The notes under the pieces were generated by a model, which searched no databases, had not been told where the DNA came from, and worked only from the letters and a program-made list of their open reading frames with translations. Position numbers and translations under genes: made by a program. Source: Microbacterium pygmaeum (GTDB taxonomy: Bacteria > Actinomycetota > Actinomycetes > Actinomycetales > Microbacteriaceae). From it: a stretch of 64,000 nucleotides of DNA. This document shows positions 8,519-17,226 of this stretch, one piece after another. The DNA lies in assembly GCF_900100885.1 (NCBI RefSeq), contig NZ_LT629692.1:1240001-1304000 (forward strand), written 5' to 3'. Numbering within the stretch: position 1 is the first letter of the stretch; each line of letters opens with the position of its first letter.

Positions 8519-9556
8519 GTGAAGTCGTACCGATGCCGCGTGTGCGCCAGTCCGCTGTACTTCGAGAACTCCCTCTGCGTGGTCTGCGGGACCTCGCTCG
8601 GATACTCGCGCGGCGAGGGCGAGATCGTGCCGGTCGGGCGCGACGGCCGGTACGTCGATTCGGCCGGCTGGATCTGGCACGTCTGCCGCAACCTCAATCT
8701 CTCCGGATGCACCTGGCTGGCACCTCTCGAGGGCGGCCAGTGCTCGAGCTGCTCACTGACGCGGACGAGACCGAACGACGCGGATGCCGCGGGCATGGCC
8801 AACTACCCGCTCGCCGAGCGGGCCAAGCGCCACCTCCTCGCCGAGCTCGACGACCTCGGCTTCGCGGTGATCGGGAAGGATGCCGCCGACGGCGGCGACC
8901 CCGTGAACGGAGTGTGCTTCGACCTGCTCTCCAGCACCGACCGGCACGTCGTCATCGGTCATGACGACGGGGTGATCACGATCGACCTCGCCGAGAGCGA
9001 TCCCGCCTATCGCGAACGGCTCCGCGGCGAGCTCGACGAGCCCTACCGCACGATGCTCGGACATTTCCGGCACGAGATCGGTCACTACTTCCAGTGGCAG
9101 CTCGTCGAGATCGCAGGAGATGCAGACCGCCTGGAGCGGTGCCGAGCCCTGTTCGGCGACGAGCGGGCCGACTATCAGGCCGCGATCGATCGCCACTACG
9201 CGCTGGGCGCCCCGGCGGGATGGGAGCAGTCCTTCCTCACGAACTACGCGACGATGCACCCGTACGAGGATTTCGCCGAAACCTGGGCGCACTACCTGCA
9301 CATCTGCGACACGGTGCAGACGGCATCGCAGTACGGACTGACCGCGGTCGCCGGAGTCGAGGCGTTCTCCCGCTTCCGCGACCTCGTCGGCGGCGTGTGG
9401 ATCCCGCTGTCCATCGCCCTCAACATGATCAACCGGTCGATGGGCAAGGACGACCTCTACCCGTTCGTGATCCCCGCACCGGTCCTCGACAAGCTCGATT
9501 TCGTCGCGGAGCTGCGCACCGTGCGCGGCCGAGGCGCTCGGGTCGCACCGCGCTGA
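8519..9556 (+). CDS. Putative zinc-binding metallopeptidase (Peptidase_Mx type) with zinc ribbons
   Basis: The 345-aa protein begins with two Cys clusters, CRVC...CVVC (residues about 5-22) and C-x7-C...CSSC (about 60-80), likely zinc ribbons. The body holds the gluzincin motif H185-E186-IG-H189 (FRHEIGHYFQW), with a downstream Glu in YEDFAETWAHY as probable third ligand. This is the domain order of the 'putative zinc-binding metallopeptidase' family (PF15887 type). It lies 33 bp after the second transglutaminase gene on the same strand. GTG 8519 follows a -10-like GAGCCT by 6 nt, so translation may be leaderless. No export signal. It is a candidate processing or de-conjugating peptidase for the neighbouring ligases; no substrate can be inferred. 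Confidence 0.87.
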   Translation: MKSYRCRVCASPLYFENSLCVVCGTSLGYSRGEGEIVPVGRDGRYVDSAGWIWHVCRNLNLSGCTWLAPLEGGQCSSCSLTRTRPNDADAAGMANYPLAERAKRHLLAELDDLGFAVIGKDAADGGDPVNGVCFDLLSSTDRHVVIGHDDGVITIDLAESDPAYRERLRGELDEPYRTMLGHFRHEIGHYFQWQLVEIAGDADRLERCRALFGDERADYQAAIDRHYALGAPAGWEQSFLTNYATMHPYEDFAETWAHYLHICDTVQTASQYGLTAVAGVEAFSRFRDLVGGVWIPLSIALNMINRSMGKDDLYPFVIPAPVLDKLDFVAELRTVRGRGARVAPR

Positions 9557-9560
9557 GGAC

Positions 9561-10955
9561 TCACCAGCTCGTGGCGGAGGCGACCTCGAAGTCCGCGGCG
9601 GACTGGTCGGCGTAGGCGCGGCACCACTGCATGATCGCCCGGGATGCGGCATCCGAGCTCCCGATGTAGCCGACCACCTGCCCTGCGGTGGGACTCTGCG
9701 CGTGCGCACGCCCCAGCAATCCCGCGCACGAGGTGACGTAGTCGGTGAATGCGGCGAGGGAGATGTCGTCGAGGTCGACGGATCCCTTCATGTCGTGGAA
9801 CTGGCGCACGTAGAAGTCCCGTCCGTTCGCCTGGAAGTATCCGAGGAACGGATCCGACACCGCCTGCAGCACACGCTGCAGTCCGACGACGCGATGTCCC
9901 TGGCCGTGCACCTCCCCGCCCTCGGTGATGCGGGTGGGCTGGCGGATGCCGCCGTACCGTGCGAGGACGGATTCGCCCGCCTCCTTCACCTGCAGCAGAA
10001 GGGCGTCCTCGTCCGACCCCTGCAGCAGCTGCAGGTAGCAGCGCGTGCCGACGCTGCCGACCCCGACGACGCGGCGCGCGAGATCGGTCGGCTCGTACTG
10101 CGCCAGCACCGTGTCGATGTCGGTGTTCACGGTGTCGCGGTACTGGGCGAAGAGCGCGTGGATCGAGTCGGCCGGGTCGGCGTCGCCGATCGGCTCGCCC
10201 GCGTCGTCCAGGTGGAAGCGCACCATGGTCGGAGGATTCTCCACGAAGCGAAGCCGCCCATCGGGGTCCCGCTCCGTGGTGCGGCGCACCGCACGCGCGG
10301 TCGTGCGTCGCTCCGCGGCGGCCAGGGTCGCATTCAGCACCCGCCGGCCGTCCCGCGTGAGCGTGCGCCGCGCCGCCTCGACGTTCAGGTGCAGGAAATA
10401 CCGCTCCGCCGGGCTGAGCTGCGCCATCTGCCGCAGGATCGCCACATACGCGCCGAAGGCCGTCGCCGTGAGGCGCTGGATGTCCTTCTCCGCGTAGCCG
10501 GCATGGCGGCCGCCGATGATGACACTCGTGAGCAGCCGCTTCACGTCCCACTCCCACGGTGCCACGGCTGCCTCGTCGAAGTCGTTCAGATCGAAGACGA
10601 GCTGACGCTCCGGCGACGCATAGAAGCCGAAATTGCTGATGTGCGCATCGCCGCAGGAGGCGACGAGGATGCCGGAATGCGGGTCGCCGCCGAGGTCCAG
10701 CGCCATCAGACCCGCCGTTCCGCGGTAGAACGCGAAGGGGCTCGCCAGCATGCGCTCACGACGCAGCGGCAGCAGGTCCGCGACACGCTGCGCGCCCTGC
10801 TCGCGCAGATGCACGGCCACGTCACGGTCGGCGGGACGGCGCTCTGCGAGTTCCGACCTGCCCACCACCCGGCGCAGGCTCTTGCCGAGCTCGCGGGACT
10901 CGGCGCGACTGAAATGCGCGCGCTCGGTCAGCAGGTCAGGTGCATCGAGGGGCAT
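9561..10955 (-). CDS. DUF2252 family protein
   Basis: The 464-aa protein shows the DUF2252 signature: RMLASPFAFYRGTAGLMALD, then CGDAHISNFGFY, DLNDFDEAAVAPWEWDVKRL and VGVGSVGTRCYLQLL, ending near DYVTSCAGLLGRAHAQ. The GDAH..N and DFD motifs recall phosphotransferase-like active sites, but the family's reaction is not established. Start ATG 10955 has a CATGAT six nt upstream. The gene converges on the metallopeptidase gene with only 4 bp between stops and lies downstream of the TetR gene on the same strand. Confidence 0.9.
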   Translation of the reverse strand: MPLDAPDLLTERAHFSRAESRELGKSLRRVVGRSELAERRPADRDVAVHLREQGAQRVADLLPLRRERMLASPFAFYRGTAGLMALDLGGDPHSGILVASCGDAHISNFGFYASPERQLVFDLNDFDEAAVAPWEWDVKRLLTSVIIGGRHAGYAEKDIQRLTATAFGAYVAILRQMAQLSPAERYFLHLNVEAARRTLTRDGRRVLNATLAAAERRTTARAVRRTTERDPDGRLRFVENPPTMVRFHLDDAGEPIGDADPADSIHALFAQYRDTVNTDIDTVLAQYEPTDLARRVVGVGSVGTRCYLQLLQGSDEDALLLQVKEAGESVLARYGGIRQPTRITEGGEVHGQGHRVVGLQRVLQAVSDPFLGYFQANGRDFYVRQFHDMKGSVDLDDISLAAFTDYVTSCAGLLGRAHAQSPTAGQVVGYIGSSDAASRAIMQWCRAYADQSAADFEVASATSW

Positions 10956-10979
10956 GTGGACATCATGCCCGAGGCGTGG

Positions 10980-11657
10980 CTAGTCGTTCGCGAGCGCGGG
11001 CTCGGTGACCCCGGCCTCGGTGACCACGGCGTCGTCGAAGGACATGTCCACCACGGATGAGAAGAATTCCCGCAGCTCCTGGGCCATGTCCACGACGCTG
11101 CGATCCAGCAGCCACTGCACCTGCAGCCCGTCCATGAGTGCGATCGTGGAGATCGCGGCACGGGTCGGCGTGAGCCCGGCCTGTACGCGGCCCTCCGCCA
11201 CGAGGGACTCGAACGCCCCGGCGATCGTCCGGCGCGTGAACTCGTACCGATTGACGAAGTAGTCGTGGGCCGGATGATCCGGCGCCGTCGCCTCGGCGGA
11301 CAGCACGCAGTACAGCTCGACGACACCGGGAACCGATGCGTTGTAGGCCGCGAGATCGACGAGTCCGCGGAGCGTGTCCGCACCGTCGGGCGCCTCGAAG
11401 GTGACCATCTCCCGCGCGTGATCGTCACGCCGATCGAGGACGGCGGCCAGGAGGGCGCTCTTGTTCGGGAAGTGATGGAGGAGTCCCGCCTCGCTCATGC
11501 CCACGCGTGCGGCGACATCGCGGAGAGAACCGGAGCGGTAGCCGGACTCGGCGAAGACCTCGAGGGCGGCGTCGAGGATGGCGATGCGCTTGGCGCTCGT
11601 CTTCGCGTACTCACCGCGTGGCTTGCGGACACGCGTCTGTGACGGGGTCTGGGTCAC
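10980..11657 (-). CDS. TetR/AcrR-family transcriptional regulator
   Basis: The 225-aa protein has an N-terminal TetR DNA-binding domain at residues about 18-65: AKRIAILDAALEVFAESGYR, then SLRDVAARVGMSEAGLLHHF with the helix-turn-helix. The C-terminal two thirds is a helical ligand domain (TetR_C-like) that cannot be tied to a ligand. It is divergent from the glycan ABC transporter at 11865, so it is the obvious candidate repressor of that 15-kb locus and possibly of itself. It starts at GTG, 6 nt after TACGGT, so the mRNA may be leaderless. Glycan loci are more often run by LacI, ROK or AraC proteins, so TetR control would be slightly unusual. Confidence 0.92.
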   Translation of the reverse strand: MTQTPSQTRVRKPRGEYAKTSAKRIAILDAALEVFAESGYRSGSLRDVAARVGMSEAGLLHHFPNKSALLAAVLDRRDDHAREMVTFEAPDGADTLRGLVDLAAYNASVPGVVELYCVLSAEATAPDHPAHDYFVNRYEFTRRTIAGAFESLVAEGRVQAGLTPTRAAISTIALMDGLQVQWLLDRSVVDMAQELREFFSSVVDMSFDDAVVTEAGVTEPALAND

Positions 11658-11663
11658 TGTCCC

Positions 11664-11669
11664 ACCGTA
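11664..11669 (-). promoter_or_regulatory. -10 box of leaderless promoter for the TetR gene (TACGGT)
   Basis: On the minus strand TACGGT is followed by exactly 6 nt and then the GTG start at 11657. Confidence 0.45.
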
Positions 11670-11728
11670 TCGTTCGGACCGTCTTCGGTCATCTGCCTGA
11701 CCGTCGTCGGTCGTTCTGCTGTCATTCT

Positions 11729-11810
11729 TGCGCGCTCGGATCTGAAAACCAAGCGTCCACTAGAAATTTATCTCAAAAACCTAGTGCGCGCTCGTATTTG
11801 GTGTTAGCGT
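11729..11810. promoter_or_regulatory. Candidate operator/promoter region between TetR and the glycan locus
   Basis: This AT-richer stretch holds direct repeats TGCGCGCTCG at 11729-11738 and 11785-11794, an inverted repeat CACTAG/CTAGTG at 11758-11763 and 11781-11786, and a -10-like TAGCGT at 11805-11810 oriented toward 11865. The arrangement suits repressor binding over a promoter; assignment to the adjacent TetR is inference. Confidence 0.4.
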
Positions 11811-11864
11811 AACCCCTCGAAGGTGATCCGCAGTGGAATCACCCCCTACCAAGAGGACTCGAAG

Positions 11865-13403
11865 ATGATCCGATGGAAGAAGGCCGCGGCAGCAGCGGCT
11901 ATCGCCGTCACCGCCGCACTGGCCCTGTCCAGCTGTGCCGGCGGAGCCACCGACGGCGGTGGAGAAGGCGGAAGCGGAGGCACCCTCACGCTCGGCGCCA
12001 TCGCCGCGCCGACCACGTTCGACCCGGCCGGCTCCGAATGGGGCAACCGCTCGCCGTTCTACCAGGCCGTCTTCGACACGCTTCTGCTCGCGACGCCCGA
12101 GGGCACGATCGAGCCGTGGCTGGCGACCGAGTGGTCGTACAACGACGACAACACTGTGCTCACCCTCACCATCCGCGACGACGTGACATTCACCGACGGC
12201 TCGGCGCTCACCGCCGATGTGGTCGTCGGCAACCTGCAGCGGTTCAAGGACGGCACCTCACCCGATGCCGGCTACTTCGCCGGGGTCGCGAGCTTCGAGG
12301 CGCCGGATGACACCACGGTCGTGATCACCCTGAGCGCGCCGGACCCCGCGATGCTGGACTACCTGACGCGCGATCCCGGTCTGGTCGGCGCAGAGGCGAA
12401 CTTCGACAATCCCGATGCCGCGACCACCCCGATCGGCTCCGGTCCGTACGTGCTCGACACGGCCGCCACGGTCACCGGGACGACGTACGCCTACACGAAG
12501 AACCCCGACTACTGGAACCCTGACGTCCAGCACTACGACAACCTCGTGATCAACACGCTCACCGACCCGACCGCCGCGCTGAACGCGATCAAGGCCGGCG
12601 AGGCCAACGGCGTCAAGCTCGCCAACAACGATGCGCTCGACGAGGTCGAGGGCGCCGGCTGGACGGTCAACGCCAACGAGCTCGACTTCCAGGGTCTGCT
12701 CCTGCTCGACCGCGCCGGCACGATGGACCCAGCGCTGGCCGACGTGAAGGTCCGTCAGGCGATCAACTACGCGTTCGACCGCGAAGGACTGCTGCAGGCC
12801 ACGCAGTTCGGCAACGGCACGGTCACCACGCAGGTGTTCCCGGCGACCTCGGACGCCTATGACCCCGAGCTGGACGAGTACTACACCTACGACCCGGAGA
12901 AGGCCAAGTCCCTCCTGGCCGAGGCCGGCTACGCCGATGGCCTCACGATCTCGATGCCGTCGGTGTCGGTGCTCGGTGCGACCACATACACGCTGGTTGC
13001 CCAGCAGCTGGCCGACATCGGCATCACCGTCGAACAGGTCGACGTCCCGATGGGAAACTTCATCGCCGACCTGCTCGCCCCGAAGTACCCCGCATCGTTC
13101 ATGGCCCTGGAGCAGAACCCGGACTGGCAGCTCATCCAGTTCATGATCGCTCCCACGGCCGTGTTCAACCCGTTCAAGTACTCCGACCCGCAGGTCGACG
13201 AGTACATCCAGGAGATCCAGTACGGTGACGAGGCCACGCAGGCCTCCGTCGCGAAGGAGCTCAACACCTACATCGTCGAGCAGGGCTGGTTCGCCCCGTT
13301 CTTCCGGGTGCAGGGCAGCGTCGCAACCGACGCCAACACGACGGTCGAGATGCTCCCGACCAACGCGTACCCCGCGATCTACGACTTCCAGCCGAAGCAG
13401 TAG
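11865..13403 (+). CDS. ABC transporter substrate-binding lipoprotein (family 5, oligopeptide/oligosaccharide type)
   Basis: The 512-aa protein has a lipoprotein signal: KK at residues 5-6, an Ala-rich hydrophobic core and the lipobox LSSC with lipidated C24. The mature part is an SBP_bac_5 protein (TLTLGAIAAPTTFDPAGSEW, a DGSALTADVV segment, GSGPYVLDT, VRQAINYAFDRE). ATG 11865 was chosen over an upstream in-frame ATG because the signal peptide starts there and AGAGG lies at 11852-11856. Homologues bind peptides, nickel or oligosaccharides; with five glycoside-hydrolase-locus genes downstream, a glycan fragment is the likely ligand. A strong hairpin follows the stop, so this gene may be expressed above the permeases. 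Confidence 0.92.
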   Translation: MIRWKKAAAAAAIAVTAALALSSCAGGATDGGGEGGSGGTLTLGAIAAPTTFDPAGSEWGNRSPFYQAVFDTLLLATPEGTIEPWLATEWSYNDDNTVLTLTIRDDVTFTDGSALTADVVVGNLQRFKDGTSPDAGYFAGVASFEAPDDTTVVITLSAPDPAMLDYLTRDPGLVGAEANFDNPDAATTPIGSGPYVLDTAATVTGTTYAYTKNPDYWNPDVQHYDNLVINTLTDPTAALNAIKAGEANGVKLANNDALDEVEGAGWTVNANELDFQGLLLLDRAGTMDPALADVKVRQAINYAFDREGLLQATQFGNGTVTTQVFPATSDAYDPELDEYYTYDPEKAKSLLAEAGYADGLTISMPSVSVLGATTYTLVAQQLADIGITVEQVDVPMGNFIADLLAPKYPASFMALEQNPDWQLIQFMIAPTAVFNPFKYSDPQVDEYIQEIQYGDEATQASVAKELNTYIVEQGWFAPFFRVQGSVATDANTTVEMLPTNAYPAIYDFQPKQ

Positions 13404-13412
13404 TCGCCCTCC

Positions 13413-13442
13413 CTGGCCCGCCCGAGTGATCGGGCGGGCCAG
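13413..13442 (+). terminator. Intra-operon hairpin (13-bp stem, 4-nt loop) after the binding-protein gene
   Basis: Perfect inverted repeat CTGGCCCGCCCGA / TCGGGCGGGCCAG with loop GTGA, 10 bp after the stop. No U-tract follows, so it more likely stabilises the upstream mRNA or partly attenuates than fully terminates. Confidence 0.7.
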
Positions 13443-13495
13443 GCCTCCTCGCCTTCCCGTCGTCCTCCGGTCTTTCTCTACACAGGAGTGGAGCC

Positions 13496-14437
13496 ATGCT
13501 CACATTCATCCTGCGCCGCCTGTTGTCGGGCCTGGTCCTGATCGTCGTGATCACGGTCATCGCCTTCACGCTGCTGTATCTGGGCAGTGGCAACATCGCG
13601 CGCACCATCCTCGGGCAGAACGCCAGCGAAGAGCTCGTCGCCCAGAAGGCAGCTGAGCTCGGCCTCGATCAGCCGTTGTTCGTGCAGTTCGGCACCTGGC
13701 TCTCGTCGGCCGTCACCGGCGACCTCGGCCGGTCCTGGTTCAACGGGCAGCTCGTCACGGTCCAGCTCGCGAGCCGGCTGTCGGTCACCCTGTCGCTGGT
13801 GATCGGCGCCATCATCATCACGGCGATCTTCTCGGTGGTCCTCGGGATCCTCGCGGCGCGACGCGGCGGCGCTGTCGACGGCACCGTGCAGTTCTTCTCG
13901 ATCCTGGGCTTCGCCATCCCGGGCTTCCTCATCGCCCTGTTCCTCGTGCTGATCTTCGCAATCAACCTGCACTGGTTCAAAGCGACCGGCTACATCCCCA
14001 TCACGACCTCGTTCACCGGCTGGCTGACCAGCGTCACCCTGCCGATCATCGCTCTCGCCATCGGCGGCATCGCGACGATCTCCCAGCAGGTTCGCGGCTC
14101 GGTGCTTGACGGACTGTCCCGCGACTATGTGCGTACGCTCCGCAGTCGAGGACTCAGCTCGAACCGCGTCGTCTACAAGCACGTGCTGCGAAACGCCGGG
14201 GGCCCCGCCCTCGCGCTCCTGGCGGTGCAGTTCATCGGCATGATCGGCGGCGCCGTCATCGTCGAGCAGATCTTCGCCCTCCCCGGCATCGGCTCCTTGA
14301 CGGTGACCGCCACGACCTCCGGCGACGTGCCGGTGGTGATGGGCGTGGTCATCGTGACCGCGATCATCGCCGTGGTCGTCAACCTCCTGATCGACCTCGC
14401 GCAGGCCGCGCTCAACCCGAAGGTGAGACTGTCATGA
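13496..14437 (+). CDS. ABC transporter permease (DppB/OppB type)
   Basis: The 313-aa integral membrane protein starts with the typical MLTFILRRLLSGLVLIVVIT and has about six membrane helices. It carries the binding-protein-dependent transport motif region around GGIATISQQVRGSVLDGLSRDYVRTLRSRG (EAA loop that contacts the ATPases), with the end SLTVTATTSGDVPVVMG usual for DppB-like subunits. ATG 13496 has AGGAG upstream. Its stop overlaps the next start by 4 bp, as expected for 1:1 assembly of two permeases. Confidence 0.92.
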   Translation: MLTFILRRLLSGLVLIVVITVIAFTLLYLGSGNIARTILGQNASEELVAQKAAELGLDQPLFVQFGTWLSSAVTGDLGRSWFNGQLVTVQLASRLSVTLSLVIGAIIITAIFSVVLGILAARRGGAVDGTVQFFSILGFAIPGFLIALFLVLIFAINLHWFKATGYIPITTSFTGWLTSVTLPIIALAIGGIATISQQVRGSVLDGLSRDYVRTLRSRGLSSNRVVYKHVLRNAGGPALALLAVQFIGMIGGAVIVEQIFALPGIGSLTVTATTSGDVPVVMGVVIVTAIIAVVVNLLIDLAQAALNPKVRLS

Positions 14438-16305
14438 CCGCCGTCGAAGTCCCTGCCGCGGTTCCCACGTCCGGAGCGCGCGCCGACCATCTGTTCCGCC
14501 GCCTCCTGCGCAACCCGCTCGCGCTCGTGTCGATGATCTTCCTGGCCCTCGTCGGCATCATCGCCATCATCGGGCCGCTCATCGCACCGTACGATCCGAA
14601 CCTCGCCTCGCTCCAGCTCATCCTGGCGCCGCCGAGTCCCGAACACCTCCTCGGCGGGGACAGCGCCGGCCGCGACGTGTTCTCACGACTGCTGGCCGCG
14701 ACCCAGGTCAGCATCGCCGCCGCGCTGCTGGCGGTCGTCACCGCCCTGGTGCTCGGCGTGATCACGGGTCTGATCGCGGGCTACTACCAGGGCTGGTTCG
14801 ACACGGTGGCCTCGTGGTTCACGGCTCTCGTGATGGCGCTTCCCGCCATGGTCGTGCTGCTCGCCGCCCGCGCCGTCCTCGGACCCTCGGTCTGGATCGC
14901 GATGCTGATCTTCGGCGTCGTGCTGGCCCCGGCCTACTTCCGGCTCGTCTACACGATGGTCACCGCAGTCCGATCCGAGCTGTTCGTGGACGCCGCGCGG
15001 GTCTCCGGGCTGAGCGACCTGCGCATCATCGGTCGCCATGTGCTCTCCGTCGTCCGCGCGCCGATCATCATCCAGACCGCGATCGTCGCGATCATCGCGA
15101 TCGCGATCCAGTCCGGCCTCGAGTTCCTCGGCCTGGGCGACACGTCGGTGCCGACCTGGGGCGGGATGCTCAACGACGCGTTCTCGAAGATCTACCAGGC
15201 GCCGCTGCTGATGCTCTGGCCATCGCTCGCCATCGGCCTCACGAGCATCGCGCTGATGCTGCTCGCCAACGCCATGCGGGACGTGCTCGAGCGCACGGTC
15301 GTCGTACGACGCAAGCACCGTCGCGCGGTCACCAGCCGCACCGGTTCGATCGCCGCGGTCACCACGGCGACGAGCATGAGCGACCTGGGCGACGAGGTCG
15401 ACCTCGTCACCGTCGACGGTGAGCCGATCCGGCACGCCGACGACGAGCGGGCAGCCGCTCGCTCGGGCGAAGTCATCCTGAGCGTCAGGGACCTCCGCGT
15501 GGGATACGGGCAGAGCGACGGAAGCACGACGGAGGTCGTGCACGGCGTCTCGCTCGACATCCGCAAGGGCGAAGTGCACGGCCTCATCGGCGAGTCCGGT
15601 TCCGGCAAATCCCAGACGGCGTTCGCTGTGCTCGGGCTGCTGCCCAAGGGCGGCAGTGTGACCGGCGGGTCGATCGACTACGAGGGCACCCGCCTGGAGA
15701 ACGGGAGCGACGCGGTGTACCGCGGCATCCGCGGGCGTCGCATCGCGTACATCCCGCAGGAGCCGATGAGCAACCTGGATGCGTCGTTCACGATCGGCAG
15801 CCAGCTGGTCGAGCCGCTGCGCGTCGGGCTCGGGATGAGCAAGAAGGATGCCACGGACAAGGCGCTCTCGCTCCTGGAACGCGTGGGCATCCCGCAGCCG
15901 TTGCGCACCTTCAAGGCGTACCCCTTCGAGGTCTCCGGCGGCATGGCCCAGCGTGTGCTGATCGCGGGGGCGGTCTCGACCGACCCCGATCTGATCATCG
16001 CCGACGAGCCGACCACCGCCCTGGATGTCACGGTGCAGGCCGAGGTCCTCGATCTGCTGCGCGATCTCCAGGCGGAGCGCCACATGGCGATGCTGCTGGT
16101 CACGCACAACTTCGGCGTCGTCGCCGATCTCTGCGACCGGGTCACCGTGATGCAGTCCGGTCTGTTCGTGGAGACCGGCCCGGTCCGTGCGATCTTCAAC
16201 GATCCGAAGCATCCGTACACCAAGTCGTTGCTGGAGTCGATCCTCGACGAAGGGCCCGCACGCCCCGCGCTCTCGGGCGCGAACGAACAAGGAGCACGCC
16301 GATGA
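14434..16305 (+). CDS. Fused ABC permease (DppC type) and ATPase (DppD type)
   Basis: One 623-aa polypeptide holds what are usually two subunits. Residues about 1-290 are a DppC-like permease (RNPLALVSMIFLALVG, LGGDSAGRDVFSRLLAATQ, EFLGLGDTSVPTWGGML). A charged linker (about 290-340) leads to an OppD-like ATPase: Walker A GESGSGKSQ near residue 386, signature VSGGMAQR, Walker B LIIADEPTTALD, and the C-terminal NDPKHPYTKSLLESI element. Reading is continuous and no internal stop or frameshift is seen. The signature starts VSGG rather than LSGG. It overlaps both neighbours by 4 bp. The fusion fixes one ATPase to one permease half. Confidence 0.93.
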   Translation: MTAVEVPAAVPTSGARADHLFRRLLRNPLALVSMIFLALVGIIAIIGPLIAPYDPNLASLQLILAPPSPEHLLGGDSAGRDVFSRLLAATQVSIAAALLAVVTALVLGVITGLIAGYYQGWFDTVASWFTALVMALPAMVVLLAARAVLGPSVWIAMLIFGVVLAPAYFRLVYTMVTAVRSELFVDAARVSGLSDLRIIGRHVLSVVRAPIIIQTAIVAIIAIAIQSGLEFLGLGDTSVPTWGGMLNDAFSKIYQAPLLMLWPSLAIGLTSIALMLLANAMRDVLERTVVVRRKHRRAVTSRTGSIAAVTTATSMSDLGDEVDLVTVDGEPIRHADDERAAARSGEVILSVRDLRVGYGQSDGSTTEVVHGVSLDIRKGEVHGLIGESGSGKSQTAFAVLGLLPKGGSVTGGSIDYEGTRLENGSDAVYRGIRGRRIAYIPQEPMSNLDASFTIGSQLVEPLRVGLGMSKKDATDKALSLLERVGIPQPLRTFKAYPFEVSGGMAQRVLIAGAVSTDPDLIIADEPTTALDVTVQAEVLDLLRDLQAERHMAMLLVTHNFGVVADLCDRVTVMQSGLFVETGPVRAIFNDPKHPYTKSLLESILDEGPARPALSGANEQGARR

Positions 16306-17144
16306 GCGAGTCGCTGTTGACCGTCGACGACCTGGTCGTCGAATATCCCGGTAAGGGATTCCGCGCCAAGCCGTTCCAGGCGCTCAAGGGCGTCTCGATC
16401 GACATCAAGCCGGGCGAGACCTTGGGGCTGGTGGGAGAGTCCGGATCGGGAAAGACCACCCTCGGCCGCGCCGTGCTCGGACTCGCGCCCGTCACCGGCG
16501 GGAAGATCACCTACGACGGGCAGGACATCAGTCACCTGAACCGCAGGGAGCGTCGCGCGCTGAGCTCCGAGATCCAGGTGGTCTTCCAGGACCCCTACTC
16601 GTCGCTGAACCCGTCCCTGACGATCGAGCAGATCCTCGCTGAGCCACTCCAGGCGCGCGGCGTCGCGAATGCGACGGCGAAGAGTCGCGTCCGAGACCTG
16701 CTCGACCAGGTCGGCCTCCCCGCCGACGCGCGGAGCCGGCTCCCCCGGGAGTTCTCCGGCGGGCAGCGGCAGCGCATCGCGATCGCACGGGCGCTCGCAC
16801 TGGACCCGAAGCTGATCGTCTGCGACGAGCCGGTCTCCGCGCTGGACCTGTCCACCCAGGCGCGCGTCCTCGACCTGTTCATCGAGATCCAGAACCGCAC
16901 CGGCGTCGCGTATCTGTTCATCACGCACGACCTGGCGGTGGTGCGCCACATCAGCCACCGCGTCGCGGTGATGTACCGGGGCGAGATCGTCGAGAACGGT
17001 GACGGCGATCAGGTCACCGCACGCCCGCAGCATCCGTACACGCAACGGCTGTTCATGGCCTCACCGGTCCCCGACCCGGACAAGCAGGAAGTGCGCCGCG
17101 TCGATCGCCGCGCACTGCTGGACGCCGAGAAGCTCGCGTCCTGA
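16302..17144 (+). CDS. ABC transporter ATP-binding protein (DppF/OppF type)
   Basis: The 280-aa ATPase has Walker A GESGSGKTT, Q-loop VVFQDPYSSLNP, signature FSGGQRQR, Walker B LIVCDEPVSALD and switch H in FITHDLAVV. The C-terminal oligopeptide-transporter element HPYTQRLFMASPVPDPD is present. ATG overlaps the previous TGA. It should pair with the ATPase half of the upstream fusion to power uptake of the ligand bound by the lipoprotein at 11865. A GC-rich inverted repeat (GCCGCGCCC / GGGCGCGGC at 17149-17157 and 17185-17193) separates it from the GH3 gene. Confidence 0.93.
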   Translation: MSESLLTVDDLVVEYPGKGFRAKPFQALKGVSIDIKPGETLGLVGESGSGKTTLGRAVLGLAPVTGGKITYDGQDISHLNRRERRALSSEIQVVFQDPYSSLNPSLTIEQILAEPLQARGVANATAKSRVRDLLDQVGLPADARSRLPREFSGGQRQRIAIARALALDPKLIVCDEPVSALDLSTQARVLDLFIEIQNRTGVAYLFITHDLAVVRHISHRVAVMYRGEIVENGDGDQVTARPQHPYTQRLFMASPVPDPDKQEVRRVDRRALLDAEKLAS

Positions 17145-17226
17145 TACCGCCGCGCCCCGCACGCCCGCACACGCACGAGCGCGCGGGCGCGGCATCCACT
17201 CGCCCTCTTCTCTTCTAGGAGCTGCC

